A stretch of DNA of 64,000 nt from Proteles cristata cristata (Eukaryota; Chordata; Mammalia; Carnivora; Hyaenidae), in assembly GCA_017311185.1 (NCBI GenBank), contig JAESUZ010001282.1, positions 434,001-498,000 on the forward strand, given 5' to 3'. A program made the translations under genes and the position numbers. The notes below the pieces were generated by a model. The model did no database searches. It saw nothing but the letters and a program-made list of their open reading frames with translations, and was not told the DNA's origin. Below, in pieces: positions 36,726-49,742 of this stretch; the stretch's first letter is position 1, and each line of letters begins with the position of its first letter.

Positions 36726-37079
36726 AGGTCATTTGAGAAAGAATACAAAAAGACATGCCTCAAGGGTAGCACTTTGGGGTCTCTGGAAACTACTGCAAGA
36801 ACCAGATTAGCATGCACCCTTACCCACCATACTCCAAATAAAGCAATTTCTTTCAACTCCATACAATTGCCCCACTGTTTTGGAAAGAAATCTGCTTCCC
36901 CTCTGCTTCCTGATCTAGCGCTGGGCAGCATTGCCATTCAGCTACCTGTGTGTCCACCACTAGACTTGATTTTAATGACGGATCCGTGATTGCCAAAAAG
37001 TTCTTGAAGGGAAAGATATCAATATAACTAGCTATTCACAGGTTTCATAGGAGATATTTAAGCAAGTTATCTTTACCTG

Positions 37080-37275
37080 TAATTTATTTTCTTTCGGTGG
37101 TTCACTTTATTTTAGAACATACTGTACTGTGGTCTGATCTAATCTACTGTTACTGTTTATTTCCATATAGACTCTAAGCTCCTTGAAGACCAGGAAGGGC
37201 CTCGAGTTTTTACCTACCACAGTGCTTGCCACACGGTCATTAGTCAATATTTGCAGAATAAAGAAATTCAAAATG
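37080..37275 (+). mobile_element. L2 3' end
   Basis: Sense L2: actctaagctccttgaagacc, accacagtgcttgcc, gtcaatatttgcagaataaag. Confidence 0.6.
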
Positions 37276-39628
37276 TATTTGGGGATGAGCCCAAAGGGAT
37301 CTAACACGTATACCTATCATTTATATCTGGCTTTGCCTCCCTCTGAGGTGGGTAATGTTGCTCTTTCTTATTCTTGATGATGCTGAACGCTATAATTTAG
37401 ACACTGAGGAAAACCATAACCCTTACATGCCTTTGTGTGAAGCTGTTGGTGTATGGATCTGTTTGGGGGTTTTACTTTCTCTTTTAAGTGTGTATCAGTG
37501 AAATGAACTCCAAATAGTCTGGATTGCACAAACTGCCTTCCCCAAATGGTAGCTTGCCCAACATCCAAGGAAGTCAGATCTTAAAAATAAAAGGAGAGCC
37601 TTTGGCGGAGGACATGGTGCAGTAAAGAGAGGAGGGAAACTGAACAGTGGAGCTGAACAGGGCACAAAGCAAAGCTGGCCCGGACAAAGGAGATGCAGTC
37701 ACCATTTTCCCCTTCAGATTGTTTCCACAAGGTCAGAACTGAAAAAAAAGCTGCATGTTCCTCTGAAAATTAAGATGTCCCTTTTAAAAATGATCTCTCT
37801 AGTGATCTTCAGGGCAGCCTGTGTCCCGAGGGTCATTAACCTTCTGCCCTCCATCCCTAACCCTGAGGCTCTGGGGGTATCTATCTACGAGACCGGCTTC
37901 CAGAGGGGGTCAGTATTCCCTCTTAAGAGCCCCCAGAGCAAATGACTGAACAGATTAGGACGGATTAGACAGATAACAACTCAGACCCTTTTACAAGCAC
38001 ATTTTTCACTCGACACTCAAATTCCCTTCTGTGCCCCACAGTGTCACACAACCCAACGACTGGATAGTATTACTGAAATATCTTTGCGCCAGCCGAGTGC
38101 GTGGAACTGTGCAAATCCAGATGTTCCTGTAACCCTGTTTTACTGAGTTATTTATATCCATATAATATTTGACATTTCCTGTGTTGTTAAAGAGTTGGGG
38201 GCCTTGACGTATTTTTAAGAGAACAGTGCCGACTTTTTATTTTTTTTCTTTGATGCCCAGCTCTAGAAATAAGTAATAGAGAAGAAGGGCTGAATTAAAC
38301 AGATGCTTAGATATCTAAAGTCTACCTTATTTTAATGCCTTTCATCTTAAACGATCTTCATGAACAGCAAGATGCTAGAGTCATCTAGACCAAGCATATG
38401 AATTTTTAAGCCTACCTTGCAATAAAAGCACATGCCCATGGGCCTGAAATAAGTCAGCCAATAGGCAAAAAATTTTAATAAATATTGAAAATATAATCCA
38501 TATTTCCAGGACTAAACTTTATGGAGTATTGATACATAAACTATATCATCCCTTTGAACTTGATAGATATGGAAAGGGCCAGTTAAAATATTTTCAGGCT
38601 TAGTAAAATATTAACTGGCAGATTTCTCTGGTTAAGTGAAATAATGGAAACTTTATAGAGCTGAAAGTATTTGGTTGGTTCTAAGTGGTAAGAATGTTTA
38701 AACTGTATATGAAATTTGATATCATAAAAAGTAATCATTCTGCTTTCTTTGTTTATTGTGAGGGTCCATTCACAAACTATTCTCTTTATTTTTAAGATTT
38801 CCAAATTTGAAAAAAAGCTTTCCCCTTTATAGGTTGATGAAAGAAGAGGCTCCTGGTTTACAGTCAATTTTTGATATTTCTGGCTGTCCAACACTGAAAG
38901 CAAGGATCTTAGAAAAACAGGAGAAGTAAGATGTGAATTATTTGTGGTCCTTTTGGTCTTCAGAGTTGCTTTATATACTTTTTCAAAATACCCTATTCCT
39001 TATGATTAGTTTCCTTTCCCAAAAGCAGAAGAGATAGGTCATTGTACAGAGAAATTTCCAGTCTTCCACTGTATGTCTTATTCCTTTTCACTCCACTCTC
39101 CTGATAAATCAAATCCATCCCCCCCCCGCCTGTTTATGAAAACCAAACGTCATGGTCCTGTGGTGCCCATTTGAGCATAGTAAGCCTGCCCGTACCAATC
39201 CAGTGGTCAAATCCCTTGCAAATCCTCTAAGCTGTGATAAGTCTCTAGTCTTCAAATAACGGAGATATCCTCTTGGAGGACAGAGGTCAGGAGAGCCTTA
39301 AGGACACAGGCTTGCTCCTTTGTACCACCAACTCCCCAGCCTTTTATCACCGGTCGTATCAGGGTCTGCACTGAATCTTGTGCCAGGGCTGCCCTGTTAT
39401 AGCAATTGGGTTAGGGGAGTGGTATCCAGAAGGCCAGCACGAACTGAGCCACTGACATGTGTTTTATTCTGGATCTGCATCTCGCATCTCCCAGGTTTTC
39501 CTAGATCCTAGCTGAGCTACTGGTCTCTGGCCCCCAAGTCAAGATCTCTTCTTACCTCCTGCACTTTGAAATTTTGCCTTCTGCTAATGTCAACTGCCTA
39601 ATCTTTTCTTCGAAAGACTCTAGATTTT

Positions 39629-39831
39629 GGGGGCATCTGGGTGGCTCAGTTGGTTGACCATTTGACTTCAGCTCACGTCACTATCTCTCAGTCTGTGAGT
39701 TTGAGCCCCACATCAGGCTCTGTGCTGACGGCTCAGAGCTTGGAGCCTGCTTCAGATTCTGTGTCTCCCACTCTCTCTGCCCCTCCCCCACTCACCCCTG
39801 TCCCTCTCCCTCACAAAAATAAACATTAAAA
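39629..39831 (+). mobile_element. Felid tRNA-derived SINE with 16-bp target duplication
   Basis: Sense copy. aaagactctagatttt is perfect at 39613-39628 and 39832-39847. Confidence 0.93.
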
Positions 39832-40534
39832 AAAGACTCTAGATTTTTGTTTCCCTCCACATTTGTCATCCAACTTTGCTTCCTTCTTATTTGCCTCAGA
39901 ACCTTCTCTCTACTGCCACTAACAATGTCTGTCTGATGCTAGAGAATGTCCCATTAGGAGCCACCTATAGTTCCCTGGGATAATCGTCCCATAGTGTTGG
40001 CCATAGTGTTTGGGAAGAGGTAGAATTCTGTTCACAATCATCTTCCATCCAGTACACTCTCATGGTAGCATTTGCTTTTCTAAAGTATGAATTTACACAC
40101 CAAATACAAAGATTTAAGTCCAAGAGATATTTCCTCCAGAAAATGTGGCTCTTGCCCCAAATATCAATTGATTCACCTAGTTGGAGCCTGGAGTTTATGA
40201 AACAATGTTCCCGTGTTTTGACTTGGAGTGGGAAAGTTCATTTCACAGAAATACTTTCACAGTCCCAGGTAATAGCATTAACCCAGCAAAACTAGACTAA
40301 TAAATTGAGACAATCCACCAACACCACGTGGAAAACAAATAAACAGACAAATACTATACTGGGTTTGGTAACACTAAAATTCCTAAATGTGAGAACTGTC
40401 TGTTTAAGTCTAAAAAATGATATCCACACTAAAAATAGAGATTTAAAAAATGTAGATTCTGAAGAGTTGAGAGCCATCCCTGCAGTACCTTACAGATTGT
40501 AGCATATGAAAACTGAACGTAAATAAGAAAACAT

Positions 40535-40600
40535 AAGCAAAATCTCTAGTACAGTGACTGTCATATGATAAGTGCTCCATAAATTATAGTTAGAATCATG
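40535..40600 (+). mobile_element. MIR right-end fragment
   Basis: Sense MIR terminus: tctagtacagtgactgtcat, then gataagtgctccataaat. Confidence 0.45.
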
Positions 40601-41745
40601 GTTATTATATCAGGGATTGGTAGAGTCCTGTCTCCAAATACAGCCAGGGAGGGACAAAAAGGAAAAAGCTACCTTTTACCAGGCCAAACCCACCTTTCCT
40701 ACTCTCATCTAATCTCTACTCTCAAAGCAAGTGCTGCCTTCCAGAGTGGCCAGAGCAGACCCTGTTCTATTCCCGATTCATAGCCTCTGAGCATAACATT
40801 CAGAAATGCTTAGAAAACAAACATCTAGTCACCAGATGTCCCTAACATCTGGCTAAACCCATAAAACTCTCCTCTACCACCCCTACCTCCTTCCTAAACT
40901 CCAAAGTGTAGGGGGTGTGTGGGGAAAACTTATGAAATCTCTGATGTCGTGAAATAAGATCTTGACATGTTCATCTTTGTGACTTTTTTCTTTCTTTGTT
41001 GTATGCCCTCACTGTCTCCTGGTTGTTCAAAAGGGTCCACATGGCCATAAGCAAAAGTTTGACTTCTACGGCAAGGGGATAGAAAGAAAAGAAATTCTAA
41101 TATTCTACTCTTTTTCAAGTTCTAAGCTCTTGTGAATCGAAAGAGAAGGCCATAAGTGTAACAGGAGATGTGTCTACCAGAGCAAAGATGCGATAGAAAA
41201 GTAGAAGAGGAGGAAAATGATCACACCCTGCAGCCCAAAGAGGCCTGATCATGGTTACTTGGGTTGTGTTCAGTAGAGGAGCACATGTGCTGAGGTCAAT
41301 ATTAGAACACGTCGGGGGCTGAGACAATAGACGTAAACCTCAGCGGTTACGTGGGAAAAAAAGGAGACCGCATCGAGACAGGTGGCACTTCAGCTCCCTG
41401 CACTAGGTCTCAGTAGAAGTGAAATGTCTGAAGACCCTTGCACACTGTTTGAGACATTTATCAATTGGTCTCACCTCTTTCAGGTAAGAGTCTTCAGTCT
41501 CTCGCAAGAAATCTTCTTGCTTCTGGCTTCTACTGGCTTCTCCAGGAGAAGGACATCCTCGCCAAACTCCAAGACTTTGCCAAACCTCAGTGTTGGGTGT
41601 TAATTTATGAATATTTCAGAACCCTTAGAACAGGATGCAATGCCTGACTTCTAACCGAGCAAGAATGGTATAGAGAGGAAACCTCAGCACCGGTCCTTGG
41701 GTAGTCTGGACAAAGATCTTTCGACCTCGGCAAGATTCTCATTTA

Positions 41746-41836
41746 TTTTTTTTTAAATAGTTTATTGTCAAGTTGGTTTCCACATAACACCCAGTGCTCA
41801 TCCTAATAAGTGCCCTCCTCCATGCCCATCACCCCC
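41746..41836 (-). mobile_element. Very short 5'-truncated felid L1 insertion with 15-bp target duplication
   Basis: Antisense terminal ~80 bases of felid L1 plus T-run (ttgtcaagttggtttccac to tccatgcccatcaccc). caagattctcattta is perfect at 41731-41745 and 41837-41851. Confidence 0.92.
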
Positions 41837-41854
41837 CAAGATTCTCATTTAGTG

Positions 41855-42045
41855 ATGGATAATTCTTTGTTGTGGGGACTGTCCTGTGTACTGGAAGATA
41901 CTTAGTAGCCTTCCTGGACTATTCCCACCGGATGACAATAGCACACCACCACTTACTAGCTGTGACGATCAAAACATCCCCAGATTGCCCCTGGAGGGCT
42001 GGGGGGTACAAAACTGTTCCCATTTGAAAACTATTGGTCTAGACA
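41855..42045 (-). mobile_element. MER20-like non-autonomous hAT DNA transposon, antisense
   Basis: Resembles the MER20 reverse complement: ggataattctttgttgtggg, ctgtcctgtg, and cccctggagggctgggg close to the right end. Confidence 0.65.
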
Positions 42046-42250
42046 GTAAGGAGACCCTCTCTAATTACCACTAATCTGTACCTACCTTTAATATTCCAGT
42101 GCAAGGCATCAGTGATACTGACTTCTAGCTATAATCTGTGACTGGCAAGCCACTATCTCAGACGTTATCCCAATAAGTGCATTGATTTTAACAGTCTCAA
42201 AATATTTAAAGCACTCACTACTACTATTGAGATCCTAACACACTATTCCT

Positions 42251-42435
42251 TTTTTAAAATATTTATTTATTTTTGAAAAAGAGAGTGGAGAAGGGGCGGG
42301 GGGGAGCAGAGGATCTGAAGCAGGCTCTGTGCTGACATCAGAGAGCTTGACACAGGGCTCAAACTCACAAACTGTGAGATCATGACCTGAGCTGAAGTGA
42401 GACATTTAACTGACTGAGCCACCCAGGTACCTTCC
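42251..42435 (-). mobile_element. Felid tRNA-derived SINE with 14-bp target duplication
   Basis: Antisense copy, shortened in the CT-rich middle. aacacactattcct (42237-42250) and aacacattattctt (42436-42449) flank it. Confidence 0.92.
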
Positions 42436-42774
42436 AACACATTATTCTTATAATACACACACACACATACACATAAACTTTTAGAAGCCTGTTCTAAACC
42501 AACTGCATTTCTTTGCCAAGTGCAATAATAAGTACATGCAGTGGTTAATTATGAAAGGGAGATTTTTATTAGCTGAAGGACTTAGGGAGCAATAAAAGAA
42601 AGCTAGATAATGATGGTATGAGGGGAAAAACATTGGAAAATGGGAACGAGTCTTATACAGGATTTGGGGTTGGTGGCAATTGCTATGGCACAGATACTGC
42701 TTGCATAATTAATATCATACTCAAATATATGTTAGTAAGCTCCCAATTAATATATGTATAATATTGGGAAGAAG

Positions 42775-42898
42775 TATTAATTTCCCTAATGCTTTTTATT
42801 CATCTGCAAAATGGGGATATAAGAACATATTTTATAAGATTGAAATATGGATTAAATGAGCTAAGTCATTAAAGCAATTAGCACAGGGACTGACATTT
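42775..42898 (+). mobile_element. MIR right half
   Basis: Sense MIR: tcatctgcaaaatggggatat, ggattaaatgagctaag, gcacagggactgac. A younger SINE was inserted at its right edge. Confidence 0.65.
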
Positions 42899-42910
42899 AA
42901 TAATCTCTTA

Positions 42911-43125
42911 TTTTTTAATGTTTATTTATTTTTGTGAGGGAGAGATTGCATGCATGAGCATAGGTGGGGGAGGAGCAGAGACAGTGGGAGACAGAGGATC
43001 AGAAGCTGGCTCTGTGCTGACAGCACAGCACCCAACAGATGTGAGGCTCAAAGGCACAAACTATGAGATCATGACCTGAGCTGAAGTGGAATGCTCCACT
43101 GACTGAGCCAGCCAGGCACCCTTTG
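42911..43125 (-). mobile_element. Felid tRNA-derived SINE with 12-bp target duplication
   Basis: Antisense copy, diverged. aataatctctta (42899-42910) and aatagtctctta (43126-43137) flank it. Confidence 0.9.
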
Positions 43126-43194
43126 AATAGTCTCTTAATGGAGTTAGACACTATTATTTTCATCATAATAGAATAGTGAACTGAACAAGCAGAT

Positions 43195-43345
43195 GACGCT
43201 TATAACAACATTTTACACATTTTGAAGCTCACTTATCTGATCCTCACTCAGCCTTGTGACATAAACACAGTGATCATTATACCCCTTTCACACAGAAATC
43301 AAGTGCCGAAGGTCAACCAGACTTGCTCCCGGACACATCACTTGT
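43195..43345 (-). mobile_element. MIR-like fragment
   Basis: Antisense MIR pattern: ctgatcctcactcagccttgtgac, then acagaaatcaagtgccgaagg. Diverged. Confidence 0.4.
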
Positions 43346-44708
43346 ACATGGTAGTCTAAGACCCTAGGCTAGATCCTTGGATTCTTACTTGAGTTCTCTT
43401 CCACTGGACAGCTCTACACTATGCCAAGAGTTGAAACCCTTAGGGCAGAACGATTTCAGCTGACCCAGATGGCTTTTATTTGCTCATATAAGTGGACATC
43501 CAGAGTTCAGGCAGATTCCAAGAGCATACAATCAGGACTCTGGCTGCATTTCCCTGAGCCTCTCTCAAGCTACCTTCCTCTGGGTATCAACTTTGTCCTC
43601 ATGGAAGCTCCCTTCATGGCAATAAAACGGCTGTCAGAAGAAACTGAGGCAGAGGGAGAAAAAGTGGCTATTCATTGGTCCTCTTAAAAGTGAGAAAGAG
43701 CATTCCCAGAAGCCTCTGCAGTCTTTGCTTTACGCGGAATAAGGTCGCAAGGCCCCCGTTGAACTATGTGTGTTCAAGGAGGACGGCATTGCCCTGATTT
43801 ATGTAGCCGAATCGGAGCCCATTCCTGGAGGTGAGGGTGGCCAAAGTATCCCCGAGCAACTCAGGCATCTGAAGAGGTATGCATTGTGCCAAGATCGGCT
43901 CAGGAAGGAAGGGAAGACAGGTAGGCAGTTATCAAACCCACTATGGTGTTTAAGACTTACAACTTCCTAATGAGGATATTGTCCAGCTTCCACCTTCGCT
44001 GTGGTAAGCATCCAAAAGAGTTCGAGATGAGTCTAATAAAACTCTCAACAAAGAAGCAAGATTTAAGGAGCATTTGAGAGAAGTGGGGAATTCTTATGTC
44101 CCAGAAAACCTCCTGAAGACACATTGATATCCAAAGCAGGAGAAGCAGCAGGTCTAAATGAAGAGAAGCGAACTGCATGAAATCCTCAAAGAGATGAAAA
44201 TGAGAATCCCCGTGTAGTTTCATTCCAAAGTCCCAGACACCCCACCAACTGCTTCACGGTCTGTCTTTCCTGTCATTTCATTTGCTCCAAGTAACAAAAA
44301 GCAGCTCTACACTCTCAGTTTGCTATTTAACACGTTGCAGAGAAGTTGGCTCATCAGTTCTTTTTTGAACGGTTCTTCCTCTGAAACATCATAAATCCTT
44401 AGCAGTTCTTCAAGTGTTGGGTTTACTCTTTGTTTCCAGATTTGAGCAGCAGCTGATTCACAGATACTCGCTCGTACTGGCCTGAAGATGTCCCCTGAGA
44501 ACAGAGGTGAAGAGCTGAGAAACCCTTCCCCACATGCCTATAGGAAACACTACTACTAGGAAATGCTTTCCTCATGGGCTTGGGGCTTATGTGCAATCTT
44601 GAGGTGTAAGCCACTGCTCTGTGTGTCCTGGAGGAAGGAGAGAGGGAATCGAATGGAAGCCAGAGGTGAGAGAGCATTTTTAAAAGTCGAAGAAGAAAAG
44701 AGAAGAGA

Positions 44709-44935
44709 AGGGGCGCCTGGGTGGCTTAGTCAGTTAAGTGTCCGACTTTCGCTTAGATCATGATCTCACGGTTCATGGGTTCGAGCCCCGCGTCGGGCTC
44801 TGTGCTGACTGCCAGCTCAGAGCCTGGAGCCTATTTCAGTCTGTACTCCCTCTCTCTCTGACCCTCCCCTGCTCACGCTGTCTCTCTCTCTCTCTCTCCT
44901 AGAAATAAATTTTAAAAAAACTTAAAAAAAAAAAA
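44709..44935 (+). mobile_element. Felid tRNA-derived SINE with 15-bp target duplication
   Basis: Young sense copy of the tcctagaaataaa-tail subtype. agaaaagagaagaga is perfect at 44694-44708 and 44936-44950. Confidence 0.95.
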
Positions 44936-44950
44936 AGAAAAGAGAAGAGA

Positions 44951-47252
44951 GGAGCATGGAATTGGAGGGGTGGGTACTGCTGTTAGACTACTTCCTGAGC
45001 AAAGCGCAGCTCCCCATTCGGAACCCACACTGGGGTGGGAAGTGACAGCCACAAGCTCAGGGTGAACCTTCCAGTCCCTTCAGGATGTGCAACCAATGGT
45101 CCTGCATACAACCAGCTCTATGACATCCTCCCTCCCCTCTATCCCAGTGTGAGGTCCCCAGCCCTCACACACCCCCAGGTGAGTCCTAAGAATCCATAGC
45201 ACTAAGAGAAGAGAACAGAAGCCTGAGAAGGCCGATCTTATAGTTCAAATAAGTCAGCGCCTGTTAGGTTCTCTCGAAACACTCTCCAGTGACTTGCGAC
45301 CAGTCACACCCACACTTTCCAGCAGTAAATTAAGAACCATTCCAGCAGCACGTCTGTAGCAACAACGTCCAGACCAGCCAGGAGCAGAAAACCCAAAGGT
45401 GAGGGGCTCAAGAGCAGGACTGCAAAAGAACAGAAAGAAGACTCGCTTGCTTGTGAGGTCTTTCCAGGCCAGCTCTTTCTTTCTGGGGACCTGGGATCTG
45501 GGGCGGGGACTGAGGTGTGGTGGTCCACCAGACATATCGCTGGTCTTCGGAGCAAGGCACTCCTCTCTCCGCACATGTGCTCCCTGAGTTATGCGAGCTC
45601 CAGCCTTCTGTTTCTGTTTATTTGTCTTGCGTTGTGTTGTTTTATTAACCAGAAACTTGAAAAGGAGGCTTTCTTTGTTGTATTGCCATTTGGCAGAAGA
45701 CTAGAGGTTACAGTAGCAAAGCGGAGCCTAAACATTTTTTTTTAATCTCGATGAAAGTTTCTTCCAGAGAGAAAAACTATATCCGATTCCCCGTCTCCCA
45801 TTGAACCTCTGTAGGACTTCCCACACCTTACCTTCAAATAACAGAACCCTAGCCAACGAAAATGGAAAAACATAAATTTGTGCACGTAAAATGAAAAATC
45901 AGAGGGTGCCGACAGGCCTGTGTCAACAGGGTATTTTTAGCTATCAGTGAATTTTTAGAATCAAGTTTTAAGGCATGGTTCTCTGCACATGGACCTGGGA
46001 CGTGTATTTTAGGACTTCTGCTACCATTTTTATCCCTCTTAAGTGGATAGTATCCCCACTTAAAAGACTAGGAAAAGAGAGGCCCAGCGTGGGGGAGAAT
46101 GACTGGCAATGAGTGAAGAGCAGAGATGAATGTCTACAAAGGGAAACCCCTTAATAACTACACCTCTCAGGGCAAAGACCCCAACTTCCTTCATTCCCGA
46201 TGTCCATTTCTCAATATCCACTCCCCGGGCCCTTCACTAGAATTAAAGAGCACCCTTTTATTACGCATTACTTTTGTCTTTCTCCATTATAGACAGTTCT
46301 TCATCTCTAAGCTCAACGGAAAAATAAAAATAAAGTTAAGCACAGAAGGATCTCTCCTGCAAGGTTCTCAGAATCTCTGTCCCAGACCCTCGTGGAATGG
46401 TCTTACCACAGAGGGTGACAGTGAGTGATGAGCTCTGGCCGGGGGTCGCTTATCTCGGGCCCTGCCCCTGGTGCCAGAAGAGGAGATGCAGGCGGCAGCT
46501 CAATTTTCCCTCTATTTCCCTCAACAGTCACGGGTGGCTAAGTCTCAACGATCAAGCTGTGGCCGTTAGAGGCAGGAAATGGAATCGGAGAAGAGAGCCT
46601 CAAACTTACCCACCATGGAGAGCCCAGGGCGTTTCAAGCTCTTCCAGGTCCCAGAGCCCCCAGCCAGGGTGCACCTGAACAGATCCTCTAGGGCTCAGGC
46701 GGCCCATTGCTTTCCTGAACTCCCTGTGAACCTGTATCTGGGTCCCCACGAGTGGGTGTTGCCCAGTCACTTTTGAGGAGCTGTCCTGAACTTCCTGAAT
46801 AAACCCGTAAGGTCAAGTTGTGTGCAACACTCTGGGCTGAGAATCACATGGTGTGTTCCTATCCTTGCTCCTTCACCAAATGGGTAAATTGGACTGAAAA
46901 CTGCTTTCCTTTTGTTCTTGGCTTCCACAAACCTGACAGATTATGGATCTAAAAGAAGGACACTGTCCTCTGGAAGGGGGTGATGGAGACAACTTAACTA
47001 ACACCTTATGCTCAAAGGCCAGGGCTGCTTCTGATTCAACATTACCGGTGTCTGGAAGCTGTAGGGTGACACTCATCCACCAAAACAATCATAATTTGGG
47101 GTGCAGTAGAGGCAACTTTTCCTACAATCTACAAACTGCAAAAACAGTGAGAGAGTAAAGGATGTTTAAAAACTAATTTAACAGAATTGTTTCTAAAATC
47201 AGCTGAATGAATTCCTAAAACTAAACACATCTCACTTTTTAACCTACCAAAA
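44951..47252. other. Intergenic: unique DNA
   Basis: No repeats recognised. Overlapping frames near 45254-45590 and 46397-46776 disagree on strand and lack splice support. No gene call is made. Confidence 0.5.
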
Positions 47253-47297
47253 TGTGCGTGTGTGTTTGCGTGTGTGTGTGTGTGTGTGTGTGTGTGA
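47253..47297 (+). repeat. (GT)n microsatellite
   Basis: GT tract with two GC interruptions in its left half. Confidence 0.95.
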
Positions 47298-47342
47298 CCA
47301 TAAACTAGAGAGAGCTTTCTAACTTTAATAATTATTTCAAGA

Positions 47343-47795
47343 GGCACCTGGGTGGCTTCGTTGGTTAAGCATCAGACTTCATTTCAGGTCATGATCTCAC
47401 CGTTTGTGAATTTGAGCCCTGCATTGGGCTCTGTGCTGACAGCTTAGAGCCTGGAGCTTGTGTCGGATTCTGTGTCTCCCTCTCTCTCTGCCCCTCCCCT
47501 GCTCATGCTCTGTATCTTCTTGTCCCTCAAAAATAAATAAATGTTGGGGCACCTGGGTGGCTCAGTCAGTTGGGCGTCCAACTTTGGCTCGGGTCATGAT
47601 CTCACAGTTCGTGGGTGCAAGCCTTGCATCGGGCTCTGTGCTGACAGCCAGCTCAGAGCCTGGAGCCTGTTTCAGATTCTGTGTGTGTCTCTCTCTCTGT
47701 CCCTCCCCTGCTCATGCTGTCTCTCTCTGTCTCTCTCAGAATGAATAAAAAACATTAAACAAAAAATTTTAATAAATAAATGTTAAAAATTTTTA
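47343..47795 (+). mobile_element. Felid tRNA-derived SINE, carrying a second SINE in its tail
   Basis: Outer, older copy. Its body is 47343-47531 and its tail is split by the inner SINE. Duplication aattatttcaaga (47330-47342) and aattagttcaaga (47796-47808) encloses the whole composite. Confidence 0.92.
47546..47770 (+). mobile_element. Felid tRNA-derived SINE inserted in the tail of another SINE
   Basis: Inner, younger sense copy. Perfect duplication aataaataaatgtt at 47532-47545 and 47771-47784 is derived from the tail of the outer SINE. Confidence 0.95.
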
Positions 47796-48094
47796 AATTA
47801 GTTCAAGAATACAATTCAATTATCGAGCTTCCTAGCTCTGTTTAAAAATCAGTCAGCATTCAGTCACTTATACTTCCAATTTTTCTGAAAAATAATTTAT
47901 GAATATATCCCTTATATGTAGACTGATTTCAATGGAATCAATTCCATGAAATTTTTTTACTGGGAGTTTTTCTGGGGATGTGACCACATTTCAGAATAGG
48001 TCCACTGTAGCTACTGAATTCTTTGAGTTTGGTATAACCAAATTACATCAATGATAATAAATATTTGAAATATCTAAGATAAAAAGCTGTTTAT

Positions 48095-48185
48095 TTGTGT
48101 AGCTAATACTTATTGAGAATCAAGTTCCAGGCAGTGGGGTAAGTACTTTAACACATGAAACAATTAAACCTTTATTTGAAACTTT
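48095..48185 (-). mobile_element. MIR fragment
   Basis: Antisense MIR: gctaatacttattgagaatc, aggcagtggggtaagtac, ttaacacatgaaacaattaaac. Confidence 0.5.
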
Positions 48186-48436
48186 TTGACATGTTAGAAC
48201 CCTTTGTTCATAAGGAGCCATTACACAAATGTGGGTCTATTTGACCCAAAGCTGGAGTCTTACCCACCATATTACATTGCTTCATAGTACTGCTAGCAGT
48301 GGACGTTTAATAGAACACACAGTTGTGAAATCAGTCTTGACAGCACTGCTAGTCAATCACATTTCTGAGCCCTTAATATATACTCAATTTCTACCTGCCT
48401 GTATTTTTTCAGTTTTCCTATAAATAAAGAGGGAAA

Positions 48437-48590
48437 TGGGGCGCCTGGATGTTCTGTTGGTTAAGCGTCTGACTTCAGCTCAGGTCGTGATCTCACAGTT
48501 TGTGAGTTCCTTCTCTCTCTGCCCTTACCCCGTTGCCCTGTCCCTCTCTGTCTCTCAAAAATAAATAAATGTAAAAAAAAAAAAAATTCT
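48437..48590 (+). mobile_element. Felid tRNA-derived SINE with internal deletion
   Basis: The head through cacagtttgtgagtt is normal, then the sequence jumps to the CT-rich part, losing about 70 bases including the post-B-box conserved segment. Confidence 0.88.
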
Positions 48591-48720
48591 TCAAAAAAGG
48601 GAGTTTCTTTTTAATTGCAAATATTATCAAATTATAGGCACAAATAAGCCATTGTGAATGTACAGCCATGCATGATGATTTACATCTCACTTTGGAGAAT
48701 TATCACGCTTTATCCCTTAA

Positions 48721-48939
48721 ATTTTTTTTTAACATTTATTCATTTTTTGAGAGACAGAGGGAGACACAGAGTATAAGCAGGGGAGGTTCAGAGAGAGAGG
48801 GAGATACAGAATCCAAACCAGGCTCCAGGCTCTAAGCTGTCAGCACAGAGCCCGATGAAGGGCTCAAACTCCCAAACAGGAGATCATGATTTGAGCCAAA
48901 GTTGGACACTTAACCAACTGAGCCACCCAGGCACCCTCC
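48721..48939 (-). mobile_element. Felid tRNA-derived SINE with 13-bp target duplication
   Basis: Antisense copy. ctttatcccttaa is perfect at 48708-48720 and 48940-48952. Confidence 0.94.
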
Positions 48940-49263
48940 CTTTATCCCTTAATAATCAAGAGTAAATATATGTTTATATTTCATGTCCCCATACCGAACC
49001 ATTTATGTAAGGTTAAATATTTATATTTGTGGCTCATCTTAGCCATTAGTGACAAAATTGAACACAAGTGATACAGTATGTTCAGATGTCACAATAAACA
49101 CCAGTGTTGTATATATAAATCCTTTAGGAGATGCACTCAGGTCTTATGTTTCTTAATATTGTTAAATGTCAGTTCCCTTGGTTTTACTCCAGGTTCACCA
49201 CAGTCCCAAACACAACCCCAGCAGTCCTGTTGACATGTCAAAATGATTCTAAAATTTACATAG

Positions 49264-49478
49264 GGGCGCCTGGGTGGCTAAGTCAGTTAAGCATCCAACG
49301 TCGGCTCGGGTCATGATCTCACGGTTCGTGGGTTCGAGTCCTGCATCAGGCTCTGTGCTGACAACTCAGATCCTGGAGCCTGCTTCAGATTCTGTGTCTC
49401 CCTCTCTCTCTGACCCTCCCCTGCTCTCTCTCTCTCTCTCTCAGAAATACATAAAAAACATTAAAAATAATAAAAAAA
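49264..49478 (+). mobile_element. Felid tRNA-derived SINE in L1, 14-bp target duplication
   Basis: Sense copy. taaaatttacatag, an L1 sequence, is perfect at 49250-49263 and 49479-49492. Confidence 0.95.
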
Positions 49479-49742
49479 TAAAATTTACATAGAAAGACAA
49501 AGGTACTAGAATAGCCAAAACAATGCTGCAAAAGAATTAAGTCACAGACTCATACTATCCATAAACACTATGATTTCAAGACTCACTACAAAGCTACCAC
49601 AGTCAAGGCAATGTGGTATTGGCAAAAGGTTAGACATGGATCAATGAAATGGAATAGAATGCTCACAAATACACCCACACAAATACAGTCAGTTGATTTT
49701 TGAAATGGTACAAAGGCAATTTAATCAAGAAAAGATAGTCCT

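Larger units (their letters stand above)
35157..39612. other. Intergenic: SINE-free unique DNA
   Basis: Two L2 pieces, otherwise unique. The 37.6-38.3 kb part mixes CpG and AT-rich stretches (gcgccagccgagtgcg, then gttatttatatccatat, then an ETS-like catttcctg) and could hold a regulatory element. Confidence 0.5.
39848..44693. other. Intergenic: unique DNA with scattered repeats
   Basis: Outside the listed SINE, L1, MER20 and MIR copies, no gene is recognised. The frame at 43770-43970 has no recognisable domain and is probably chance. Confidence 0.5.

Noticed and set aside
43770..43970. Short frame with a non-repetitive, protein-like composition
   Set aside because: There is no flanking acceptor/donor pair of quality and no recognised domain; too weak to call an exon or processed pseudogene.
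47253..47770. CRISPR-like array from closely spaced similar sequences
   Set aside because: These are SINE copies and microsatellites in a vertebrate genome; no regular repeat-spacer structure exists.
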